A stretch of 64,000 nucleotides of DNA, from the NCBI GenBank assembly GCA_965229605.1, contig OZ245892.1, positions 806,001 to 870,000 on the forward strand, read 5' to 3'. Positions 18,126-25,290 of this stretch are shown here, one piece after another. The notes beneath the pieces were generated by a model that saw only the letters and a program-made list of their open reading frames with translations, was not told the origin of the DNA and ran no database searches. The first letter of the stretch is position 1; every line of letters begins with the position of its first letter. The translations under genes and the position numbers were made by a program. The DNA is from G965229605 sp965229605 (GTDB lineage Bacteria > Pseudomonadota > Alphaproteobacteria > CBDDJK01).

Positions 18126-18643
18126 AAATTCGTAAAATCCATCATGTTGCCTATCGCTGCAAGGATGCGAAGCAAACCGTTGAATGGTATCAAAAATACC
18201 TGAATATGGGTTTTATTCTGGCGATCTCTGAAAACGAGGTCCCGTCAACCAAGGCCCCCGATCCCTATATGCATGTTTTTCTGGATGCCGGGCAGGGCAA
18301 TGTGCTGGCCTTTTTTGAACTGCCGACCCAGCCGGAAATGGGCAAAGACCCCAATACACCGGAGTGGGTGCAGCATCTTGCCTTTGAGGTGGACAGTATT
18401 GATGATCTGGAAGCCACCAAAAAGAAGCTGGAAGCCGACGGCATAAATGTTATCGGGATTACCGATCATACTATTTTTAAATCCATCTATTTCTTTGATC
18501 CAAATGGTCACCGGCTGGAACTGGCGGTCAGCACCTCGACCCCGGATATGGAGAAAAAGCTGGATGATGTGAAGTGGGATATGCTCAACGAATGGGCGCA
18601 AACCCGTAAGGCCCCAGCGCACGCGCGCTGGATGCATGAATAA
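18122..18643 (+). CDS. VOC-family (glyoxalase/dioxygenase-fold) protein
   Basis: A 173-residue vicinal-oxygen-chelate protein. The first beta-alpha module begins IRKIHHVAYRCKDAKQTVEWYQKYL and the second contains VQHLAFEVDSIDDLEA; the metal ligands are likely the His in KIHHVAY, the His in VQHLAFE and the Glu in GHRLELAV. The pattern DHTIFKSIYFFDPNGHRLEL is typical of extradiol dioxygenase-like or lactoylglutathione-lyase-like members. The substrate is unknown. The strong gaggggg site precedes the ATG. It may form a unit with the DUF6356 and amidotransferase genes downstream. Confidence 0.8.
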   Translation: MKIRKIHHVAYRCKDAKQTVEWYQKYLNMGFILAISENEVPSTKAPDPYMHVFLDAGQGNVLAFFELPTQPEMGKDPNTPEWVQHLAFEVDSIDDLEATKKKLEADGINVIGITDHTIFKSIYFFDPNGHRLELAVSTSTPDMEKKLDDVKWDMLNEWAQTRKAPAHARWMHE

Positions 18644-18696
18644 GGCGCATGCGTGCTGGAGCATAATCCTGAAAGACCGGGGGTGAGAGCGAAACG

Positions 18697-18909
18697 ATGA
18701 TAAATATATGGCAACGCATTTTTATTGAGCACCCAAAATCTGTTAATGAAACCTATTTTCAGCATATGCGGGTTGCCGGGTGGTTTGCCTCGCGGTTGCT
18801 GGCGGCTGGCGGGGCCTCCGTTATCCATGCGCTGATCCCCTGCCTGTGCAAAAAAACCGCAAGCCGTATGATCAATGAAATGCATATGCGCATGACGAAA
18901 CGCAACTGA
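18697..18909 (+). CDS. DUF6356-type small protein
   Basis: A 70-residue protein starting RIFIEHPKSVNETYFQHM-like, with a central hydrophobic stretch (ASRLLAAGGASVIHALIPCL) and an Arg/Met-rich end. I recognise the pattern of a short alphaproteobacterial family (HP.SV.E.Y..H, then an ALFPFL-like segment and a basic tail) annotated as DUF6356, of unknown function and probably membrane-associated. The TGA overlaps the ATG of the next gene (TGATG), so the two are coupled. Confidence 0.7.
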   Translation: MINIWQRIFIEHPKSVNETYFQHMRVAGWFASRLLAAGGASVIHALIPCLCKKTASRMINEMHMRMTKRN

Positions 18910-19685
18910 TGTGCCGTCTTGCGGTCTATCTTGGCGAGCCGCGCCTCTTGTCCGAGATTATCATTGATCCAAGCCATTCACTGACCGCGCAAAGCCAGGA
19001 AGCTCTGGAAGCAAAACTTTCCGTCAATGGGGATGGCTTCGGGATCGCCTGGTATGGTAACCGGCCTGAACCGGGCCTTTTTAAGGATATCCTCCCGGCC
19101 TGGTCAGACAGCAACCTGTTAAGTCTGTGCCAGCATATCACATCACCGCTGTTTCTGGCGCATGTGCGGGCCGCTACCGATGGTGAGGTTGCACGGGCAA
19201 ACTGCCATCCTTTTACCCATGAAAACTGGAGCTTTATGCATAACGGCCAGACCGGGTCCTTTATGTCGCTGCGCCGGCCTCTGGAAGCGACCTTGCCGGA
19301 TGATCTCTATGCCCTGCGCCGGGGCAGCACCGATTCCGAACTCTTGTTTCTGCTGCTGCTTAATGCCGGGCTGGCAGAGGACCCCGAACAGGCCTGTCAT
19401 CATGTGATTGCGCAACTGAACCAAACCGCCAGAGATATCGGCGTGAAACCCTTTTTCCGACAAACCTGCGTGTTTTCTGACGGGCAGAGCCTCTATTGTT
19501 TTCGCTATGCCAGCGATCACCGCTATCCAACACTCTATGTGTCGCGTGATTTTGTCGATGGGGGCATGGTTGTCGCCTCCGAACCGCTGGATGGACAAAC
19601 CGACCGCTGGAGCGAAATCACCCCCAACCAACTCACCCGCCTGAACCTGCACACCGAAACCACCTTTGCACTACCCGCAGCGTAA
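18909..19685 (+). CDS. Class II glutamine amidotransferase (YafJ/EgtC-like)
   Basis: A 258-residue Ntn-hydrolase. Removal of Met1 would expose Cys2 as the catalytic nucleophile (MCRLAVYLGEP). Other class II features are NGDGFGIAWYG, LAHVRAATDGEV, FTHENWSFMHNGQ and RGSTDSELLFLLLL. It hydrolyses an amide, typically glutamine or a gamma-glutamyl bond; EgtC-like members act in ergothioneine synthesis, but no egtB or egtD is nearby, so the substrate is open. It is coupled to the DUF6356 gene upstream and ends two bases before the convergent nuclease gene. Confidence 0.85.
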   Translation: MCRLAVYLGEPRLLSEIIIDPSHSLTAQSQEALEAKLSVNGDGFGIAWYGNRPEPGLFKDILPAWSDSNLLSLCQHITSPLFLAHVRAATDGEVARANCHPFTHENWSFMHNGQTGSFMSLRRPLEATLPDDLYALRRGSTDSELLFLLLLNAGLAEDPEQACHHVIAQLNQTARDIGVKPFFRQTCVFSDGQSLYCFRYASDHRYPTLYVSRDFVDGGMVVASEPLDGQTDRWSEITPNQLTRLNLHTETTFALPAA

Positions 19686-19687
19686 CT

Positions 19688-21049
19688 TTAGGTTTTGATG
19701 CCTGGTTGCGGGTTTTCTACCAGCTTTTTATAATGATCAATTAAAGGCCTTAATTCTGCTTCAGCATTTATCAATATATCAGGTTCTTGCTCCAAGCGAT
19801 AAGCTTTGGAATATAAGTTCAGTTTGCCACGCCATTTGTTTATTTCCATGCCCTCAATTGAAATCTCGTTTTCATCTATACGGATAACTTGGCCATTAAC
19901 ATCACGCTTGAGTATACCAAAATGTATGCGTTTTATTCCTAAAACCACCGTGAGCAGGTATGGAGTGGCTTTTCCATTCTGTAATTCAAAATAAACACCA
20001 AAGTGATTTACGCGCTTGTCCTTGATAAAGAAATCTTTACAAGCCCCTGACGAATATGTGTCAAAATGTTCGTTATTAAATTTTTTTGTATTTAGTTTAG
20101 TTTTAACCAAATTTTCAGCGATTGATACCCTTTCTATTTCCAAAAAGAAATTATACAAAAATTCACCAAGTGTGGCGTTCACATCCTGAGAAAATTTTAG
20201 AAATGCTGTACTCATTTCTTTATTAAACTTAATCTCATCATATAAGCTCGGCATTTTTTTCCACTCCTCTTTAGGATTCAACATTTTCAACACAGATTTA
20301 TATTCTTTGAAGGCGAACAGGATGTTCTCTGTGTTATCTCTTTGAGGGTAATCTTTAGAAGTAAGCTTTATAATGCACGCATCTATCCACCTCATTATGT
20401 CCTTATGATAAGAGAGATTTATCAACGGTATGCCAGGTTCCTCACTTAATTTTTCAGCATATTCCAAGTCTATTTTTGCCTTACCAACCCATTTAAGGAA
20501 TCCATTTTCTATTTTGAATCCTCCATAGGATTGTGCGTCCTCGCTTGTTGATGCGTTTTCAGAGGATAGGTTTTTACCGTTAAGTGACAAGGAGGATGGA
20601 TTTTTGCCATTAAGTGATAAATATATAACAATGATGTTTTCAGGTTTTGCTCCTTTAGCCAAAACATGATCTACGTAGCGTGCAATTTGAAGTGGCTGAT
20701 CAGCTGCATAAATTTTATTCTCAATAATGATGAATTGACGACCATCTTCTATCAAAAGATCTATCTTATCTTTTTCTGCATAAACGTTGCATTGACTAGG
20801 GTTTGGTCTATTTTTCTCCGGGATAAACAATTTGAAAAATAACTTGAGGAAAGCATCATCTTGGTAATGTAGCCCGCTTGGGTTCAACATTGACTTTAAA
20901 AACCTTGAATGTACTCTTACTTCATCACTTTTCTTCAAAAGCGAAGTTATCAGGTGGTAGTCATTGACACCGTTTGATTTAAGCATTTTTTGCTTTGCGC
21001 TTAAATCGCTATAAACTTGCAACAAGTCTTCTATTGTTAGATCATCCAT
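19688..21049 (-). CDS. PD-(D/E)XK nuclease-superfamily protein on an AT-rich insertion
   Basis: A 453-residue protein with a restriction-endonuclease-like core: VHSRFLKSMLNPSG (46-59), KIDLLIEDG with Asp97, and FIIIENKIYAADQPLQIARY with Glu110 and Lys112, giving the D-(x)n-ExK site. Such proteins are often anti-phage nucleases, but no partner gene is adjacent. Residues 145-163 are a tandem duplication (SLNGKNPSS then SLNGKNLSS). The gene is far richer in A/T than its neighbours, starts just left of a decayed tRNA-Leu, and abuts the amidotransferase stop. These are signs of horizontal acquisition. The target and role are unknown. Confidence 0.75.
   Translation of the reverse strand: MDDLTIEDLLQVYSDLSAKQKMLKSNGVNDYHLITSLLKKSDEVRVHSRFLKSMLNPSGLHYQDDAFLKLFFKLFIPEKNRPNPSQCNVYAEKDKIDLLIEDGRQFIIIENKIYAADQPLQIARYVDHVLAKGAKPENIIVIYLSLNGKNPSSLSLNGKNLSSENASTSEDAQSYGGFKIENGFLKWVGKAKIDLEYAEKLSEEPGIPLINLSYHKDIMRWIDACIIKLTSKDYPQRDNTENILFAFKEYKSVLKMLNPKEEWKKMPSLYDEIKFNKEMSTAFLKFSQDVNATLGEFLYNFFLEIERVSIAENLVKTKLNTKKFNNEHFDTYSSGACKDFFIKDKRVNHFGVYFELQNGKATPYLLTVVLGIKRIHFGILKRDVNGQVIRIDENEISIEGMEINKWRGKLNLYSKAYRLEQEPDILINAEAELRPLIDHYKKLVENPQPGIKT
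20566..20626 (-). repeat. 30-base tandem duplication within the nuclease gene
   Basis: Two imperfect adjacent copies (each with ttaagtga and tttttnccn) encode SLNGKNPSS and SLNGKNLSS. It looks like a recent in-frame slippage event. The exact boundaries are approximate. Confidence 0.55.
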
Positions 21050-21090
21050 TTATTATGTCCTTTAAATTTCAGATATATATTTAAGAGCTC

Positions 21091-21160
21091 ACCATTGCCC
21101 TTGGAGAGACTTGAACCCACACGTCAGCTACGACACTACGACCTCAATCAACAAGGCAAT
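21091..21160 (-). pseudogene. Decayed tRNA-Leu (D-arm lost), possible integration scar
   Basis: Read on the minus strand, this stretch has the tail of a type II (Leu) tRNA: tagtgtcgtagctgacgtgt (variable arm), gggttcaagtctctcc (T arm) and aagggca (acceptor strand). A 5' tgccttg lies at the other end and can pair with caagggca. The D arm and most of the anticodon arm are missing, the T stem has mismatches, and CCA is replaced by atgg. It lies between the AT-rich nuclease gene and tRNA-Pro, as expected of an attachment-site remnant left by an integrating element. Confidence 0.55.
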
Positions 21161-21366
21161 TTCTGCAGACGGTTTTATCTGCGATCCCATCTGAATCCTG
21201 GGTTTTAATCTCTTCCGGGCTTGAAGCCGCAAATTGGTTAAACTTGCTTCTAAAAGCTTTTCTATAATCCTGCTATATATTTTCTGCAGTAAGGCCCACC
21301 TCCAGCCTGCCTGTGCCAAGCGAGAGCAGAAGGATGCCATCTAGGTACGCTACCTAGCGATCTTAA
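21161..21366. other. Spacer between tRNA-Pro and the tRNA-Leu remnant
   Basis: About 206 bases with no convincing gene. A perfect inverted repeat, ctaggta-cgc-tacctag, at 21341-21357 sits ten bases beyond the tRNA-Pro 3' end. It lacks a T run, so it is more likely a processing signal or recombination-site remnant than a classical terminator. A 70-codon minus frame (21128-21340) has no recognisable features and overlaps the pseudo-tRNA. Confidence 0.4.
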
Positions 21367-21443
21367 TGGTCGGAGTGGGAGGATTTGAACCTCCGGCCCC
21401 TGCCTCCCGAAGACAGTGCTCTACCAAGCTGAGCTACACTCCG
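21367..21443 (-). tRNA. tRNA-Pro, anticodon CGG
   Basis: A complete 77-base cloverleaf on the minus strand: acceptor cggagtg/cactccg, D arm with agcttggta, anticodon arm ctgtc-ttcggga-ggcag (anticodon CGG, reading CCG), T arm ggagg-ttcaaat-cctcc, and an encoded CCA. Confidence 0.96.
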
Positions 21444-21452
21444 CCAATGAAA

Positions 21453-21485
21453 ACCCCCGCCTGTGATGATGCCTCAAGCGGGGGT
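21453..21485 (-). terminator. Rho-independent terminator after the binding-protein gene
   Basis: acccccgc (21453-21460) and gcgggggt (21478-21485) form a perfect eight-base stem. Read on the minus strand, the hairpin is followed by tttt. It separates the livK-like gene from tRNA-Pro. Confidence 0.7.
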
Positions 21486-21586
21486 ATTATCATTGTGTGA
21501 CGATTTCTGACAAGCGGAAATGCATCACGTTAATTGGGGATTATAGTTACGCAGTATCCCCAATGATGATGGTTAAAGTTACGCTA

Positions 21587-22945
21587 TTATGACTCACAGG
21601 GAATCCCGTCACGACCGGGCCATGGGGCGTTGGATTCAGCATAGGCCGCAGCCGCTTCTTCCAGCATCCCGCGCACCAGTTCGCGGTTAGAGTCAATCGG
21701 ATCCGAGACTTTAACAAATTTTGCCCCATCCCATTCAACGATCCAGACCGGGGCCTGGCCGGAGTGGTCTGAACAGGACAGTTTGATTGGTTGGGCCGCA
21801 CCGGGGAAGCCCAGTTCTGACCAGCGGTTTGCCGTAATATCAAGGTTTTCGAATCCCCAGCGCAATTCGGAACGGGTAATCGCACGATTTCCATATTTAT
21901 CCATGGCTGTGCGAACAGCTTCGCCAATGGTTGCCGCCATGATGGCGCCGCGCTGATAGAAGGTCTGGTTGAGCGTTTGCGCATCTGTAACTTTTGATTT
22001 TCCGGCATCGACCACCATGGTTTTCATATCCTGAATAGCCGGATAATCGCCGACCAGGTTGAAGGTCAGGGCTTTATAGCCTTTTCCTTTTTCGCCAACT
22101 GTCAGCAAGTCAGCATCGTGACCAGACCACCAGACGCCAATAAAGCGCTCCATGGGGAAGCGTGTTTTGACGGCTTCCTGAATGGCTCCGGCATTCATGG
22201 CGCCCCATCCCCACATCAGCACCCAGTCAGGCTTTTCGCGGCGGATTTGCAGCCATTGAGCCGATTGATTCTGCATTTCCTTGATTCCGACGGGAACTGG
22301 CAGGAAGGTGAATCCATGGTCATCCGCCATGCGCTGGAGCAGTGGAATAGGCTCTTTTCCATAGGGGTGATCAAGGTGGACAAGGGCGACTTTCTGACCT
22401 TTCAGCTTGGAGAGGTCACGTCCGCCGGCCATATAGTGTAGTGCGGCTGATGCCCCGTCCCAATAGGTCTGCGGCGGGAGGAAAACCCAGGGGAATAGGT
22501 CACCAACGGCTCCGGCGGAAAGGCCGTAGCCTCCTGAATAGAGGGGAATTTGATCGACATGTGCCCGCGGAATGGTTTGAAGCGTAATGCCGGTTGACCA
22601 GGGCTGCGTTAAAATGCCGCCGTTTGCCTTGGTTTTTTCATAGCATTCCATGCCTTTTTCGGTGTTATAGGCGGTTTCGCATTCTTCCCAGAGGATGCGG
22701 ACTCCATTGATACCGCCATCACGTTCATTGAGCATTGTGAAATAATCCTGATGGCCGTCCATCAGCGGAATCCCGGTTCCGGCAAAAGGGCCGGTCCGAT
22801 AGGACAGAATAGGAATACGCAGTTCATCGGCTTCAACTGAAGAAGTGACGGACAGGCTGGTTAGTCCGGCACTGGCAAATGCCAGTCCGGCAGCAAGGCC
22901 CGCGGCAAGAAATTTTCCTGCTGTTAATTGAGATATTTTGGACAT
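21587..22945 (-). CDS. ABC transporter substrate-binding protein, branched-chain amino acid/amide type
   Basis: A 452-residue secreted binding protein. The signal peptide is about residues 1-39, with the mature chain near EADELRIPILSYRTGPFA. The periplasmic-binding fold typical of LivK/UrtA relatives follows: LMDGHQDYFTMLNERDGGINGVRI, YEKTKANGG, VALVHLDHPYGKEPIP and FIGVWWSGHDADLL. It is larger than LivJ (about 365 residues), resembling amide, urea or aromatic-acid variants. It lies downstream of a LivM-like permease gene in the same orientation and ends at a strong terminator. livH, livG and livF are not adjacent. The ligand is not evident. Confidence 0.85.
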   Translation of the reverse strand: MSKISQLTAGKFLAAGLAAGLAFASAGLTSLSVTSSVEADELRIPILSYRTGPFAGTGIPLMDGHQDYFTMLNERDGGINGVRILWEECETAYNTEKGMECYEKTKANGGILTQPWSTGITLQTIPRAHVDQIPLYSGGYGLSAGAVGDLFPWVFLPPQTYWDGASAALHYMAGGRDLSKLKGQKVALVHLDHPYGKEPIPLLQRMADDHGFTFLPVPVGIKEMQNQSAQWLQIRREKPDWVLMWGWGAMNAGAIQEAVKTRFPMERFIGVWWSGHDADLLTVGEKGKGYKALTFNLVGDYPAIQDMKTMVVDAGKSKVTDAQTLNQTFYQRGAIMAATIGEAVRTAMDKYGNRAITRSELRWGFENLDITANRWSELGFPGAAQPIKLSCSDHSGQAPVWIVEWDGAKFVKVSDPIDSNRELVRGMLEEAAAAYAESNAPWPGRDGIPCES

Positions 22946-23012
22946 GATGTTCTCCCTTTGGTTACTTCATTTACGGTTAATTTCTACAAGACACATGAAT
23001 TTTACCAGCGGC

Positions 23013-24089
23013 CTAATACGGAAATGGCCATAATCGTAGTTTCTGACGCGCCAATGCCCATAGTCTGGCGAAACCATGAGGCTCAACGATCAGGAACAGG
23101 ATAATCAATCCGCCGATGATCATCAAATTGACATGTTCCAGAACGGTTGAGTTAACGGGGATTCCGAGAACACTGGGCACAAGATTGATGACAACTGGCA
23201 GCATGACGATGAAGGCTGATCCAAAGAAGCTTCCCAGCACGGATCCGAGTCCTCCGATAATCACCATGAATAGAATACGGAAGCTGAGGCTAATGTCAAA
23301 CAGGATTGGTTCTGCGGCGCCTTTATATAGGAAGACCATCAGTGCTCCGGCGACTCCGATGATGTAGGAGGAGACAGCGAAAGCGGATAATTTAGCCTTG
23401 AGGAGGTGAATACCGATGAGTTCGGCGGCAATATCAAAGTCGCGCACGGCTTTCCAGATTCGTCCGATTCGAGAGCGGGTGATATTGAGGGCCAGAATGG
23501 TAAAGACGATGACGAAACCGAGGATGATATAATAGCGGACAACGGGTTCTGCGGTTGGTCCGGCGATGGTTATGTCGAGCATCTGATTGGGGGCGACTTC
23601 GATAGCCCCGGAGGTATTGTCGTTATAGAGCCAGCTCCATCTTGTAAAGAGCCAGCTGAGGAAGAACTGCGCGGCCAGAGTTGCGATTGCCAGATAGAAT
23701 CCTTTAATGCGTAAGGAGGGAATACCGAAAATGACTCCGATTCCGGCTGAGAAGAATCCGGACAGGAAGATTGCGACCAGCAGGTTCATATCGGGGAAGA
23801 TAGTGATCAGCTTATAGCAGGCATAGGCACCAACACCCATAAAGGCCCCGGTTCCAAGCGATAGCTGACCGGCGTAGCCTGTGAGAATATTCAGTCCCAG
23901 GGCTGCCAGATAGTAAATCAGGAAGGGGATGAGCATGGCCTGAAAGACAAATTCGCTGGCGATGGCAGGGAGAATCACGGCCCCCAGAACAAGGAAGAGG
24001 ATGACGAGAATCCGGTCTTCGCGCACCGGATAAAGAGCCATATCCGCTGCGTATGTTGATTTGAACTGACCGGTTTCTCGATAGAACAT
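23013..24089 (-). CDS. livM: Branched-chain amino acid-type ABC permease LivM
   Basis: A 358-residue inner-membrane permease with eight to nine hydrophobic helices. Its LivM signature is LAALGLNILTGYAGQLSLGTGAFMGVGAY near residues 61-90, followed by SLRIKGFYLAIATLA and, near the end, IIGGLGSVLGSFFGSAFIVMLP. It would carry the binding protein's ligand across the membrane together with a LivH subunit and LivF/LivG ATPases, none of which are beside it. Upstream the sequence is interrupted by a repeat-bounded HNH element, which may have separated this pair from its former partners or promoter. Confident for family, open for ligand. Confidence 0.88.
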   Translation of the reverse strand: MFYRETGQFKSTYAADMALYPVREDRILVILFLVLGAVILPAIASEFVFQAMLIPFLIYYLAALGLNILTGYAGQLSLGTGAFMGVGAYACYKLITIFPDMNLLVAIFLSGFFSAGIGVIFGIPSLRIKGFYLAIATLAAQFFLSWLFTRWSWLYNDNTSGAIEVAPNQMLDITIAGPTAEPVVRYYIILGFVIVFTILALNITRSRIGRIWKAVRDFDIAAELIGIHLLKAKLSAFAVSSYIIGVAGALMVFLYKGAAEPILFDISLSFRILFMVIIGGLGSVLGSFFGSAFIVMLPVVINLVPSVLGIPVNSTVLEHVNLMIIGGLIILFLIVEPHGFARLWALARQKLRLWPFPY

Positions 24090-24260
24090 GGTTTGTCCGC
24101 TTTAAATTTTGGCCTGCTTTAGAGGACCACACCCTTAATTTATACGCGCATAAAATTATGCGATCTTATTTGGGGGGACTGTATCGGTTTCAAATACATC
24201 TGGCAACCTTCAATACAGTCATGAACGTGAACGGGTGTCTTTAAACGGGCAAATGATCCA

Positions 24261-24300
24261 GTTCCTTAGATAGTGTATAATCAAGAGATTGGTCTAAAAT
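24261..24300. repeat. Left inverted repeat of the HNH element
   Basis: This 40-base segment is an imperfect inverse of 25245-25281: both contain tagatagtg, then aatca-gagattgg-ctaaaat with only a few differences and a two-base gap. Together they bound about 1 kb. Confidence 0.6.
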
Positions 24301-24449
24301 TTGCTTTATTCTTTTCTTCTGTGGTTTAAAGAGAAAAAAGGAATAGAAAGATTCTATCATCTGAAGCGGTAGAGTGGAATTGCAGCCAGATATGCCAAAA
24401 ATACAAAATCGTTCTTGGCTGCAATCCATATAAGATGTAATTATCTATA

Positions 24450-24480
24450 GGCTAAAATCTCGTGACTTATACTATCTAGG
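24450..24480. repeat. Internal repeat immediately left of the HNH gene
   Basis: ggctaaaatctcgtgact at 24450-24467 is the perfect reverse complement of 25236-25253, an 18-base inverted repeat hugging the HNH gene. The adjoining actatctag also recurs as a direct repeat at 25269-25277. Confidence 0.75.
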
Positions 24481-24488
24481 AATTGCGG

Positions 24489-25223
24489 ATGGCTACTATT
24501 ACAAAAGAAATGACTGAGGCAGCATATATGGCAGCCAAGAGCGTATATCATGGTGAAAAAATGAAAAAAATCGCTCTTGATGAGTTGGAAAATTACCATG
24601 GTATGAATAGGTGGTCAGCCGCTGACTATATTGTTTGCTTCGAAAAAATGATGAAAGGAGAGGCTTATAGCCGAACAAATAATCCAGAGGCAACAGAATA
24701 TTTTTTTAAATCAATATTGTGGGATTATGGTCCTGAAGAACTCCGCAATGCTTTGCAAGCAGCGCAAGGTCATGTTGAATATTATGCAAGTCTAGATAAC
24801 GGAAGCCCTCTTCATCAAATTCGTGCTTTGATAGATAAATACAAACAAGAGTTGAGTTTATTTCAGCCTTGCCTTCCTGAAGAAATTGATGAAAGCAACA
24901 ATTATTTTGAAGGAGCCAAAAAGCAAATCACAGTCAATGCTTATGAACGAAATCATCAAGCACGATCAAAATGTATTGAGCATAATGGATTGGATTGCAA
25001 GGTGTGTGGATTTAATTTTGAACAAGCTTATGGTGAGGTCGGCAAAGATTATATCCATGTACACCATATAAAGCCGTTATCCGAAATTCAAGAGAACTAT
25101 CAAGTTGATCCTATAAACGACTTAATTCCTGTATGTCCTAATTGTCATGCCATGCTACATAGAAATAAGCCTGCGTATACAATTCAGGAAGTTAAACAGA
25201 CAATCAAAAATAAGCGCATATAA
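24489..25223 (+). CDS. HNH endonuclease-domain protein
   Basis: A 244-residue protein. The N-terminal two thirds are helical and unrecognised. The C-terminal third is an HNH nuclease of the McrA-like zinc type: CKVCGFNF, then DYIHVHHIKPLSE, DLIPVCPNCHAMLHRN. The paired CxxC motifs bind the structural zinc, and the HH and N/H residues form the metal site. Substrates could be modified DNA (as for McrA-type enzymes) or an insertion site (as for homing enzymes). I use the ATG at 24489 instead of the TTG two codons earlier. The gene is framed by an 18-base perfect inverted repeat and is AT-rich, suggesting horizontal origin. Confidence 0.75.
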   Translation: MATITKEMTEAAYMAAKSVYHGEKMKKIALDELENYHGMNRWSAADYIVCFEKMMKGEAYSRTNNPEATEYFFKSILWDYGPEELRNALQAAQGHVEYYASLDNGSPLHQIRALIDKYKQELSLFQPCLPEEIDESNNYFEGAKKQITVNAYERNHQARSKCIEHNGLDCKVCGFNFEQAYGEVGKDYIHVHHIKPLSEIQENYQVDPINDLIPVCPNCHAMLHRNKPAYTIQEVKQTIKNKRI

Positions 25224-25235
25224 CTTCGACAGTTT

Positions 25236-25281
25236 AGTCACGAGATTTTAGCCCAATCTCGTGATTGCACTATCTAGAACC
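25236..25281. repeat. Right inverted repeat of the HNH element
   Basis: agtcacgagattttagcc (25236-25253) mirrors 24450-24467 exactly, and 25245-25281 mirrors 24261-24300 imperfectly. The segment itself also carries two opposed copies of the ctcgtga core (25239-25245 and 25258-25264), so it could fold as a hairpin. Confidence 0.65.
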
Positions 25282-25290
25282 TTAACAATA

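Larger units (their letters stand above)
24090..24488. other. Intergenic region holding the left part of the repeat-bounded element
   Basis: About 400 AT-rich bases upstream of livM. It contains the left inverted repeat (24261-24300) and the internal copy (24450-24480) of the HNH element. A 62-codon minus frame (24241-24429) lies between them and has no recognisable features. No livH remnant was recognised here. Confidence 0.4.
24261..25281. mobile_element. Putative 1-kb element: HNH gene within terminal and internal inverted repeats
   Basis: Three related repeat copies frame the segment: left end inverted (24261-24300), an internal copy (24450-24480) and the right end (25236-25281). The stretch is clearly AT-richer than the flanking livM and aroB genes and holds one HNH gene. 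No transposase and no obvious target duplication were seen, so it could be a passive element mobilised in trans, a homing-type element, or an old insertion. It lies between two genes that read in the same direction. Confidence 0.5.

Noticed and set aside
21128..21340. 70-codon minus frame beside tRNA-Pro
   Set aside because: It overlaps the pseudo-tRNA-Leu, has no ribosome site and no recognisable pattern.
24241..24429. 62-codon minus frame in the HNH element
   Set aside because: It starts and ends in repeat sequence and shows no domain; kept only as a possible remnant.
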